This document shows positions 26,133 to 33,339 of a DNA stretch of 37,110 nt, one piece after another. The translations under genes were made by a program, and so were the position numbers. Every line of letters begins with the position of its first letter. Position 1 is the first letter of the stretch. The stretch covers positions 1-37,110 of the forward strand of contig DAOOIV010000052.1 in NCBI GenBank assembly GCA_035384605.1, read 5' to 3'. This DNA comes from Phycisphaerae bacterium (lineage in GTDB: Bacteria; Planctomycetota; Phycisphaerae; UBA1845; PWPN01). The notes beneath the pieces are model-generated. The model saw only the letters and a list, made by a program, of their open reading frames with translations, made no database searches and was not told where the DNA came from.

Positions 26133-27896
26133 TCAGCGAAGCCCTGCGCGGTAGTTGGACACTGCCTCGGAGACTCGCAGCGGCCGCGCGTAAATCCGCA
26201 GGCTCTTGACCGCTCCCTTCAACGACGAGGGAACGTGCAGCGGCAGGGTGCCGCCGAGATCGGTCAAGCCGGCGTCGAAGCGACCCCATCCGAACTGGCG
26301 ATCTTCGCCGCCGTCGCAGAGCACTCCGTCGACCACAAACATGATGATCTTCGGTCCGCCTTCGACGATGGCAACAATGTGGTGCAATCGGTCGGCCTTG
26401 ATAACCCGCGTATCAGTATCCCAAACGCTCCGCAACTCCTTTCCGTCGCTGAGTTCAAGACCGATGGTTCCCGTTTTCGTGACGAGCAGCCTGAGGCCGG
26501 ATCCTTCCTCGTTCTGCCCGCTCAGGATGACCTGGTCGAATTCCAGCTCGTTGAATCGAATCCACATATCGATGGTGAAGCCTTCACCCTCGACAAGATT
26601 CGGCAACTGGACGCGTCCCGCATCGCTCCCGGGCATGACAGGGGCTTGTTCGAGAACCAGTCCTCGCCTGGTCACCTCAGCCGCCCGACCCTGATCCCAG
26701 AGCCCTTCAAACAACGAAGGATCGACCTCGTGAACGCGGGCGATCTCCTTTTGCGTCTCGGTGACCCAGCAACGGCCATCCTGTTCGATCAGATCGGGAT
26801 AGCTCATGCGTATCTTAGGGTCGGGGTCCCACAAGAGGATTTCCGGCTGGCTCCAGTAGATGCGTCCGTCCTTCTCAACTCCGCCGGTCACCCAGGCCGG
26901 GTTGCGGTCGTTGAAATCCTTGCCGCTGTGGTTGTGGTACCAGAGGAGGTACTTGCCGTTCTTGGCTTGCCATAGACGCGGGCAGGCTCGCGGGTTCTTG
27001 ATCCGCCGGCCGCCGGGCGTGTAAACGGCATGCTCAGGCCGCGTCCATGTCTTGCCGCCATCGCGGCTGTAGACATGACAAGGATAACCGGTCGTCGTGC
27101 GGTAGATGCAGTACAGGCTGCCGTCTGACAGGCCGACCAGGTTGTGCTCCTCCTGCACCGAGCCGAATTCGGGAGCCCTGATGCCGTGCTCGCCCTCGGG
27201 CAGCATCTGCCATTCGATCTTCTCGACGTCCGGCTCGGTCAGGATATTGTCCGAGCGAAAGAACCAACCCTCGCCCTCATCGAGCATGTAGCGGCCAAGT
27301 TTGGTGAAGCCAAAGAACACGCTCGGACCGACGACCACCGGCTTGCCGATGCCCCACATGATCTGCACCTTGCCCTGCCAGTCGTTGGTCCGGTCGCAGG
27401 CCGTCACGCGAACGGGCAGCCGATAGCGTTTGTCTGACCATGTCCGCCCGTTGTCATCGGAGTACTTGTAGACGTACCAGCCGAGCATGTCGGCTCGAAT
27501 GCCTCTCTTGTCGCCGAGAGTGTCGATACGGTCGCCGTTGTACGCATAGAACGCGTACACTCGCCCCGACGGCGTCACCAGCGGCATCACCCAGGAGGCC
27601 TCGGGCCCGTCGGCCGGCTCGATGTCGATCGGCGGGTCGCTCCAGGTCTTGCCCTTGTCGGTGCTGATCGATGCTACTACGTGTTGGCCGAGCTGCCCCT
27701 CAATCCCCTTGCCGGTCGTGAACGTGCACAGCCAGTTGCCGTCCTTGGTAATGACCATATATGGCTGGTCGCAGTAACCTTCGTCTGGGATGACCGAGCC
27801 GTTGCGGATGTTGCGTGGGTCGGCCGTGCCAAAGGCCATGCAGGCGGCCATGATGCTCGTGCCAATACAGTCGATCGTATACCGCAGTCTGGTCAT
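26133..27896 (-). CDS. Exported BNR-repeat (sialidase-like) protein with LamG domain
   Basis: A 587-residue exported protein. The ATG at 27896 is preceded by a perfect AGGAGG (27912-27907); the extension to 28151 overlaps the upstream gene and is rejected. After a signal peptide (IDCIGTSIMAACMAFG) comes a six-bladed propeller (about 35-385) with Asp-box motifs STDKGKTW, SDDNGRTW and SRDGGKTW, as in sialidase-fold exo-hydrolases. A C-terminal LamG/concanavalin-like domain (about 420-587, GFTIDMWIRFNELEFDQVIL) should bind sugar. The neuraminidase Arg triad cannot be placed, so enzymatic activity is open. It is 100 bp downstream of the GH5-like gene, probably in one operon. Confidence 0.82.
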   Translation of the reverse strand: MTRLRYTIDCIGTSIMAACMAFGTADPRNIRNGSVIPDEGYCDQPYMVITKDGNWLCTFTTGKGIEGQLGQHVVASISTDKGKTWSDPPIDIEPADGPEASWVMPLVTPSGRVYAFYAYNGDRIDTLGDKRGIRADMLGWYVYKYSDDNGRTWSDKRYRLPVRVTACDRTNDWQGKVQIMWGIGKPVVVGPSVFFGFTKLGRYMLDEGEGWFFRSDNILTEPDVEKIEWQMLPEGEHGIRAPEFGSVQEEHNLVGLSDGSLYCIYRTTTGYPCHVYSRDGGKTWTRPEHAVYTPGGRRIKNPRACPRLWQAKNGKYLLWYHNHSGKDFNDRNPAWVTGGVEKDGRIYWSQPEILLWDPDPKIRMSYPDLIEQDGRCWVTETQKEIARVHEVDPSLFEGLWDQGRAAEVTRRGLVLEQAPVMPGSDAGRVQLPNLVEGEGFTIDMWIRFNELEFDQVILSGQNEEGSGLRLLVTKTGTIGLELSDGKELRSVWDTDTRVIKADRLHHIVAIVEGGPKIIMFVVDGVLCDGGEDRQFGWGRFDAGLTDLGGTLPLHVPSSLKGAVKSLRIYARPLRVSEAVSNYRAGLR

Positions 27897-27996
27897 AACG
27901 CGCGAACCTCCTGAATGAATGCATGGTATCAGCCGCGCGACCGGCCGTCCCCCGTCACGTACGCGCGGCAGCGGGCTTCGTGCGCCCACTCTGACT

Positions 27997-29433
27997 TCAA
28001 TCCGGCCTTGTGGCCGCCGCTCGCAGAGCCCGGCGTAACGCATGCCCGGCCTCGGGGTCGGTGACCAGCGATCGATGATCGAACTCGCTGCCGGTAAGCC
28101 ATTTCGGAAACTCGCGCGGCTGCTGGGGATGGCGACTCGTGTCACGCGCAAACTGCCCGAACACCTTGCCCCAGGGTTTGAGCTTCAGATCTTCGGTCCA
28201 CAGGCCGCTCCAGCGCGTGATGTCCCTAGAGCCCGGCGTGTCGGCAAATGCCCAGTTGAGCCAACCGCACGCGCGTCCACGGCTGACGTCAAGAAGCGTC
28301 TGGCACCACTCGACTTGGTGTTCCGCCGGCTTGGGCGGAAGGTTCCAGCCCTGATGCGCCTCGGAATTGCCGCCGTACCAGTTGAATTCGCCGATCACCA
28401 GCGGCTTGCCCACGCTGCACTGGTACAGCACCGCTTCCAGGTAGACGCGGTTGACGGCCAGACCTTCGGGCGAGTCGCAGGGGCGCGGTTGATCAAGCGG
28501 ATAGAAATGGACGGTGGTGAAATCGACATACTGAGCATTCGATCGGGGATTGAAGCCTGCATAATGCCTGACATCGCCGATCATAATCGGCGCTACCCAT
28601 TGGATATGCCCCACGGTGATGAGATGGTTCTGGTCCACGGAGCGAATCGCGGCGGCCATGCGGCGGGCCCATTCATCGCCAACGAATTCGCGAAATCGCT
28701 GAAAATCGTACAACCGCCCATCGTTGCGAGCCGCCCGGGGAGGGGGGACGGGAATCTCACCCAGCGTTCCTACCAGCTCCGCCGGGCGGTTCCATGCGGT
28801 AGCAATCCTGTCAACCGCACCGTACTCCCGCCGAAGCCAATCGTTCCACTGGGCCTTCATCGCGGGAGAGTCCCAGCCGATCATCGGCTCGTTGTAAAGG
28901 TCGTATGCCCACAACACCGGGTCATCTTTGAACCGCCCCGCGAACTCCTTCCACCAGGCTTCATCCGCTTTCAGCAGCTCCTCATCCGCAAACCGGTCGC
29001 CCTTTCGCCAGTCGGGTGTTCCCTCCCAGTGGTCCGGCCCCGTCGGCATCACGTAAATGCCCAGTTGCCGGCACATGTCCAGCAGTCTGCGGAACTTGGG
29101 CAGCCCCTCGGGATAAACCTGCCCTGGCTCGCGGTGGAATGACTCGTAGGTCAGAAAAACCCGGATGGCGTTGAAACCCCGATCATGCAGCATCGCCAGG
29201 TGCTGCCGGACACGCCTTTCATCGAACTTCTGCCACAGTCTGGGGGCCCACCCGGTCTGGTGATCGAAGTAGTTGACGCCGACCATCACGACCGGCTCAG
29301 CGCTGCCACGCTCCCTGAAGGCGGTCGTCCGGCCTGGATCAACTTCGATGAAAGGCATTTCCGCAACCGCCACTGGGCCGGCGGGGAGGGTCAACCCCAC
29401 CAAAGCGACCATGGCAGCAAGATATGACTTCAT
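27997..29433 (-). CDS. Exported GH5-like glycoside hydrolase
   Basis: A 478-residue clan GH-A glycosidase. The ATG at 29433 follows GAGGAGG and opens a signal peptide (MKSYLAAMVALVGLTLPAG). The barrel shows MVGVNYFDH, FNAIRVFLTYESF, the acid/base motif YDLYNEPMIGWD and the nucleophile motif VIGEFNWYGG, as in GH5-type cellulase/mannanase-like enzymes and their relatives. The insertion YGAVDRIATAWNRPAEL is shared with other planctomycete clan A proteins. The exact family and substrate cannot be fixed. It heads the minus-strand pair with the BNR/LamG gene and diverges from the double-CsrA gene across 207 bp. Confidence 0.83.
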   Translation of the reverse strand: MKSYLAAMVALVGLTLPAGPVAVAEMPFIEVDPGRTTAFRERGSAEPVVMVGVNYFDHQTGWAPRLWQKFDERRVRQHLAMLHDRGFNAIRVFLTYESFHREPGQVYPEGLPKFRRLLDMCRQLGIYVMPTGPDHWEGTPDWRKGDRFADEELLKADEAWWKEFAGRFKDDPVLWAYDLYNEPMIGWDSPAMKAQWNDWLRREYGAVDRIATAWNRPAELVGTLGEIPVPPPRAARNDGRLYDFQRFREFVGDEWARRMAAAIRSVDQNHLITVGHIQWVAPIMIGDVRHYAGFNPRSNAQYVDFTTVHFYPLDQPRPCDSPEGLAVNRVYLEAVLYQCSVGKPLVIGEFNWYGGNSEAHQGWNLPPKPAEHQVEWCQTLLDVSRGRACGWLNWAFADTPGSRDITRWSGLWTEDLKLKPWGKVFGQFARDTSRHPQQPREFPKWLTGSEFDHRSLVTDPEAGHALRRALRAAATRPD

Positions 29434-29640
29434 GGATCGCCTCCTCTCGCGTCCGAAGGAAACGCTCATATCCGGTGGACAAGCAACGGACGCACATTGT
29501 CAATGAAGGATTCCCAAATGGCCAGAGCCTGGCGACCGACAATCCGGTTTTTCAGTTGAACACAGCATCCGTATCGGGTACGATTTGGGTCGGCGCGGCG
29601 GTGGATGCCCAAATCGATCCACTCAAGGAGTCGACAACTC

Positions 29641-29949
29641 ATGCTCGTTCTGACACGCCTCCCCAACGAGGCCATCCTGATCGGCGATGACATCGAGATC
29701 ACGGTCCTGGCGATCAGCGGGAACTCGGTCCGGCTGCGGGTCAGCTGTCCGCGTATGGATCCGCCCGTTTGCGAGGAGACCCTGCGATTCGATAATCTCT
29801 TGAGCATCAGTGGAAAGGTGGAAGTACGCGTGGTTTCCATTCGCCAGGAGGGTGGTCGGGTGCGACTCGGCGTGAAAGCGCCGAGGAACATTCCGATCGC
29901 ACGAGAAGAGGTTAAGGAGCAGTCCTCGAAGAGCCAAGTCGGTTCGTAA
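29641..29949 (+). CDS. csrA: Double-unit CsrA-like RNA-binding regulator
   Basis: A 102-residue protein starting MLVLTR at ATG 29641, with AAGGAG (29625-29630) 10 nt upstream. Residues 1-47 align without gaps with ordinary CsrA (about 60 residues), including Leu4, Thr5, Arg6, IGDDIEITVL and Arg31, but the position of CsrA Arg44 is Cys44 and Gly33 is Arg. Residues about 48-91 are a second CsrA-like unit (GKVEVRVVSI, VRLGVKAPRNIPIAREEV) that lacks a proper first strand but keeps Arg88 at the Arg44 position. CsrA normally dimerises and binds GGA motifs in mRNA; here one chain may mimic the dimer. It ends 12 bp before the converging mqnC stop. Confidence 0.85.
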   Translation: MLVLTRLPNEAILIGDDIEITVLAISGNSVRLRVSCPRMDPPVCEETLRFDNLLSISGKVEVRVVSIRQEGGRVRLGVKAPRNIPIAREEVKEQSSKSQVGS

Positions 29950-29961
29950 CCGACCTGGACG

Positions 29962-31128
29962 TCATTCCAGCAGTTCGTAATAGCAGCTGCGTTTTTTCGG
30001 CTGCCAGCCCGCATCGGCGATCAGACGCCGGATCTCGGCCTCGTTCAGTTGATAGGTCGTGCCGGCGGCCGAGACGACGTTTTCTTCCATCATCACCGAT
30101 CCCATGTCATTGGCCCCGAAGAACAGGGCCAGTTGCCCGATCTTTGGGCCCTGGGTGACCCAACTGGCCTGAAGATTTGGGATATTGTCGAGAAACAGTC
30201 GGGCGATCGACAGAGTCTTGAGGTACTCATGTGCACCGGCCAGAACCAGGTGTTCCCCGTCGGGCGGGCTCGCCACGACGGAGCGCGTCGTAGCCGGGTC
30301 GGTGCAATCGGCGGGTCTCATGGGGAATTGTCGAGCCAGAGCCGTCCCGACCGGCTGAAATGTCCAGCAGATGAAAGCCGTGAAGCCGCCGGTTTCATCC
30401 TGCAGGTCGCGGACGCGCCGCAGGTGCTCGATTCGCTCGGCAATGGTCTCGATATGCCCGAACATCATGGTGATGGTCGTACGCATGCCGAGCAAGTGTG
30501 CCTGACGCATCACTTCGAGATACTCGTCCGTTCTCGTCTTGCCGCGACTGATGCGCTCCCGCACGCGATCAACCAGAATTTCCGCCCCGCCGCCGGGAAT
30601 GGTGTCCAGGCCGGCCTCGCGCAGCCTCAGCAGCACATCGCGGATTGACATGTCAAAGACGCGCGAAAAATGAAAGACCTCCGGCGGACTGAAAGCGTGA
30701 ATGTGAATCTTCGGAAAACTCCCGCGAATGAATCGCAGGAGATCCAGGTACCAGTTAAAGCTCAACAGATCCGGCGGGGCCAAGCCCCCTTGAAGGAGAA
30801 TCTGAGTGCCGCCGATGTCGACCAGCTCCTGTATCTTGCGGCCGATCTGGTCGAAGCTGAGGACGTAGCCCGCGGGTGAACCCTCTGCGACAGCCTGGTC
30901 TTGTGGAGGGGCCTTGAAATTGCAGAACAGGCACTGGGCCGTGCACCAGTTGGAGTAGTTGATGTTGCGATCGACGACGTAGGTTCGATACGGTTCCGGG
31001 TGCAACCGGCAGGTCTCGGCGTGGGCGCGCCGTCCCAGCTCATGGATCGAGAGGTCGGCGTACATCGCCAAGGCATCGGCCTGGCTCAGGCGAGAGGAAG
31101 AGGCTTTGCTCGCAACAGCCGAGGTCAT
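29962..31128 (-). CDS. mqnC: Cyclic dehypoxanthinyl futalosine synthase MqnC
   Basis: A 388-residue radical SAM enzyme of the futalosine pathway to menaquinone, converting dehypoxanthinyl futalosine to its cyclic form. The [4Fe-4S] motif is Cys62-x3-Cys66-x2-Cys69 (CTAQCLFCNF). GGTQILLQGGLAP, IHIHAFSPPEV, PGGGAEILVDRVRERIS, MMFGHIETIAERIEHL and LQDETGGFTAFICWTFQP match MqnC rather than MqnE, and so does QASWVTQGPKIGQ. Length is normal. The ATG (31128-31126) overlaps the stop of mqnA as ATGA, so the two genes are translationally coupled. MqnB, MqnD and MqnE are not in the window. It faces the double-CsrA gene on the opposite strand. Confidence 0.95.
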   Translation of the reverse strand: MTSAVASKASSSRLSQADALAMYADLSIHELGRRAHAETCRLHPEPYRTYVVDRNINYSNWCTAQCLFCNFKAPPQDQAVAEGSPAGYVLSFDQIGRKIQELVDIGGTQILLQGGLAPPDLLSFNWYLDLLRFIRGSFPKIHIHAFSPPEVFHFSRVFDMSIRDVLLRLREAGLDTIPGGGAEILVDRVRERISRGKTRTDEYLEVMRQAHLLGMRTTITMMFGHIETIAERIEHLRRVRDLQDETGGFTAFICWTFQPVGTALARQFPMRPADCTDPATTRSVVASPPDGEHLVLAGAHEYLKTLSIARLFLDNIPNLQASWVTQGPKIGQLALFFGANDMGSVMMEENVVSAAGTTYQLNEAEIRRLIADAGWQPKKRSCYYELLE

Positions 31129-31916
31129 TTCACCAACGCTCCGGGCTGTGGGATCAGCCCTTCTGCCCTGGCCAATTCGAGGAACTTGTTCATGCCTGCC
31201 TCGGCGGCCGGGGTGATGGTGTATTTCATGAGCCGGGTCAGATAGTCCCTGGCCAAGTCCACAGGCCAGCCCAGGGCCGGGCCGTACTCGGCAGCCAGTT
31301 CCGCCGCCCGGGCCACGCCCCGATCGCGGGCCTGACTCAGCAACCGGGCCAGATGCGTCGTCTCCCGGTCAACCGGTGCCGCCCAAGCCGCGAATACGAA
31401 CGGTAAACCTGTCCAGGCCCGCCAGGCACCGCCCAAATCGACCCGGTACGGGAAGCTGCCAACCTCCGCCCCGACGACCTTGTCTCCGATCAGCAGGACC
31501 GACTCGCAGTTTTCAAGGCTGGTTCCGGGCTTGAGCGGAACCACGGCCAATGGTCTTCGGTGAAACCCTTTCCACACCAGCCGCGCCAGCATCACCGAGG
31601 TGTGGGAATGCGTATCGGCATGGAGGGTGGTCATGTCCTCCGGCGGCACCCGCGAGAACACCTGGACGGTAAGGGTATCGCCGTTGCTGCCAATGCCCGC
31701 ATCCGAGATGCGTTTCCATCGCCCGGCCGACCGGCCAATATCGATGACCGGCACGAGTGCGGCGTCGACACGGCCGGCCTGCAGCATCCCGGCCAGCTCT
31801 GCGGGGACCGCAAGCTCCAGCCGTATCCCCGACTCATCGCCGAGCCCCTCGATCAACGGCTTGGTGTTGAGGAAGGAAACGGCCCCGAGACGGTAGTCTG
31901 TCTGTTGAGGTTTCAT
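31125..31916 (-). CDS. mqnA: Chorismate dehydratase MqnA
   Basis: A 263-residue enzyme of the periplasmic-binding-protein-like fold that dehydrates chorismate to 3-enolpyruvylbenzoate at the entry of the futalosine menaquinone pathway. The family signature is LGAVSFLNTKPLIEGL near the N-terminus; GRVDAALVPVIDI, SHTSVMLARLV, LLIGDKVVGAE and PFVFAAWAAP follow. I chose the ATG at 31916 since it lies 9 residues before the signature; the frame is open to 31955. There is no clear Shine-Dalgarno sequence before it, and TATAAT lies only 9 nt upstream, which may indicate a very short or leaderless message. It overlaps mqnC by 4 nt (ATGA). Confidence 0.94.
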   Translation of the reverse strand: MKPQQTDYRLGAVSFLNTKPLIEGLGDESGIRLELAVPAELAGMLQAGRVDAALVPVIDIGRSAGRWKRISDAGIGSNGDTLTVQVFSRVPPEDMTTLHADTHSHTSVMLARLVWKGFHRRPLAVVPLKPGTSLENCESVLLIGDKVVGAEVGSFPYRVDLGGAWRAWTGLPFVFAAWAAPVDRETTHLARLLSQARDRGVARAAELAAEYGPALGWPVDLARDYLTRLMKYTITPAAEAGMNKFLELARAEGLIPQPGALVK

Positions 31917-31925
31917 AGGCCACGG

Positions 31926-31931
31926 ATTATA
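31926..31931 (-). promoter_or_regulatory. TATAAT -10-like box before mqnA
   Basis: A perfect TATAAT on the minus strand ends 9 nt before the mqnA ATG. No good -35 is found at normal spacing. If used, the transcript would begin a few bases before or at the start codon, in keeping with the lack of a ribosome binding site. Confidence 0.4.
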
Positions 31932-32269
31932 CCGTCGTCGCTCGGATCGGCACATGCCGGCCAGGATGTCACCGGGGAGACTGCGGCACCCTGTCTAAGA
32001 TGGGCAACCTCCGAGAATGCGTACGAAAACCGACCGAGCCAGTCTGTGGGACAGTGCCGAGGACGCCATGGCGACCGAGACCTGCCAATTCTGCCGCCAT
32101 GACCGGCAGGTCTCCGCCACTTTCGGTAGCTCCGACCATGCCCTACCGTTTTCACACACATCCTGACAGAACGGGGCACGCCGTAGGGGCTGGCGCCACG
32201 TTGCCGAGAACTGACAGAACAATTTCAAGTTGGTACACTGCCACCATCGCCGCAAGCCGGCGGGACAGG
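31932..32269. other. Divergent intergenic region
   Basis: This region separates mqnA (minus) from the lipoprotein gene (plus). ORFs on both strands are Arg- and Pro-rich and not convincing. The only recognisable signals are the TATAAT at 31926-31931 and the promoter at 32211-32239. Confidence 0.5.
32211..32239 (+). promoter_or_regulatory. Sigma-70-like promoter of lipoprotein gene
   Basis: CTGACA (32211-32216, 5/6 to TTGACA) and TACACT (32234-32239, 4/6 to TATAAT) are separated by exactly 17 nt. The expected start of transcription is about 32246, leaving a leader of 24-33 nt. Confidence 0.5.
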
Positions 32270-32863
32270 ATGGCAATGATGACCCATTCGAGCAAGGTAT
32301 GGCACGGCGTCATGTTAGCGGGCTTGCTGGCCGGCCTGGCCGGATGCTCGTCGCAGTCGACGCGGATCCACCTGACCACCTACGACGAGACCGGCCGCGA
32401 GCAGCACCACTACGCCGACTTCAACCGGGTGGCGTTCCTGATCAACCCAAGCGGGCTGCTTGAACTGGGAATGCGCGTCGAACAACCCAGCAAACTGGAT
32501 CCCACCCAGACGATCACGCAGCTCGTGCATATCAAAGAGGTGTGGAAACCGGTGCCGGGACGCACCGCAGTCGAGCGAACGCAGATCAATGTGCAGGTCC
32601 GGTACGGGATTCTGACGCCGCCGACCGGCGTGCGCTATGACGGGGCCGGGTTCCTATATGCCAGATTCAAGGAGGGCTCAACGACCATCAGCGGCGAAAT
32701 CGAGTCCGGTCGGCTGGCCCCGAGCTACCGCATGGCGGATGCCATGCTGCCCTTCGGCGTCGCCCGCATCTCCGGGCCCTTCCGAGCGGTGAAGAACCCC
32801 GGCGAAGTCATCGAGATTGCCCGGCAGCTTGATTTGCTGTTCAGCAAGCAGACGGAGCGGTAG
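32270..32863 (+). CDS. Predicted lipoprotein of unknown function
   Basis: A 197-residue lipoprotein of a family I do not recognise. The signal peptide reads MAMMTHSSKVWHGVMLAGLL and ends with a lipobox LAGLAGC, so the following Cys should be lipidated. The mature part is beta-rich: THFNR-type segments such as HHYADFNRVAFLINPSG, QINVQVRYGILTPPTGVRYD and ISGPFRAVKNPGEVIEIARQ, without catalytic motifs. Three ATG codons (32270, 32276, 32279) are possible; an AGGA overlaps the first and would serve the second or third better. The gene has its own promoter-like sequence and stands alone, beside mqnA in divergent orientation. Confidence 0.75.
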   Translation: MAMMTHSSKVWHGVMLAGLLAGLAGCSSQSTRIHLTTYDETGREQHHYADFNRVAFLINPSGLLELGMRVEQPSKLDPTQTITQLVHIKEVWKPVPGRTAVERTQINVQVRYGILTPPTGVRYDGAGFLYARFKEGSTTISGEIESGRLAPSYRMADAMLPFGVARISGPFRAVKNPGEVIEIARQLDLLFSKQTER

Positions 32864-33339
32864 GTGTCATGAACGCTGATCCCCATTTCGCCGTGCCCAA
32901 AGGATGGAGCATCAATCGCCTTCAGGACCAGATGGGTCGTCGCTCCCCCACCTTGAAAAAGGTGGGACACCCGCATGGCCGCGCAAGCACGCCGTGTTCA
33001 TGCCTCCCAGCGCAGTGAACTTGACTGTAGTAGCTCGTGGTGCAAATGAAGGGCAGTCCCTCACGATGTTGGTAAGACTTTCTTGCGTTTTCCGGCATCG
33101 AGAGCCGAGGTCAGCCGTTTTTATCGCTACTCGGCCCAGCAAGACGCTGCGAACTTATCGCGGGATGGCAACCCTGGCACGGGGTGGGCCGAGAAAGGAT
33201 TCTTGGCCCAGCGACGTCTTGGATCCACCATGGCTGAGCGGTCAGATTTGAGATTGGCGGATTTCGGATCTCAGATCGGTCTGCGAGCGCGGACCCCAAA
33301 AGCCAACAGCCGAGATCTGAAAGCTGAGAGCTTCTGACC
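32864..33339. other. 476-bp non-coding region with hairpin and repeat copy
   Basis: No convincing gene. A perfect 8-bp hairpin with a GAAA tetraloop, CCCACCTT-GAAA-AAGGTGGG, lies at 32947-32966; it has no T-tract but could stabilise the lipoprotein mRNA end. A dispersed-repeat copy lies at 33163-33213. The stretch 33235-33335 is rich in GAT/AGATC words. A 49-codon ORF (32869-33018) begins 5 nt after the lipoprotein stop but ends in Cys/Pro-rich sequence; I do not annotate it. Confidence 0.5.
33163..33213. repeat. Diverged copy of the dispersed repeat
   Basis: GGATGG, then a GGGCC block, then GAAAGGATTCTTGGCCCAGCG occupy the same order and nearly the same spacing as in the element tail at 16488-16537. 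The end CCAGCG and the GGATTC core are conserved. In the plus frame the copies read DGNPGTGWAEKGFLAQR here and DGDPRRSRPPKGFWGQR at 16 kb, so similarity is also visible in translation. Confidence 0.6.

Noticed and set aside
29962..31128. Radical SAM protein as MqnE or a cofactor F420 synthase subunit
   Set aside because: Several long conserved segments, the fit of the C-terminal part and coupling to mqnA favour MqnC.
32869..33018. 49-codon ORF directly after the lipoprotein gene
   Set aside because: The spacing is attractive, but a hairpin with a GAAA loop lies within it, the C-terminus is Cys/Pro-rich and I see no family resemblance.
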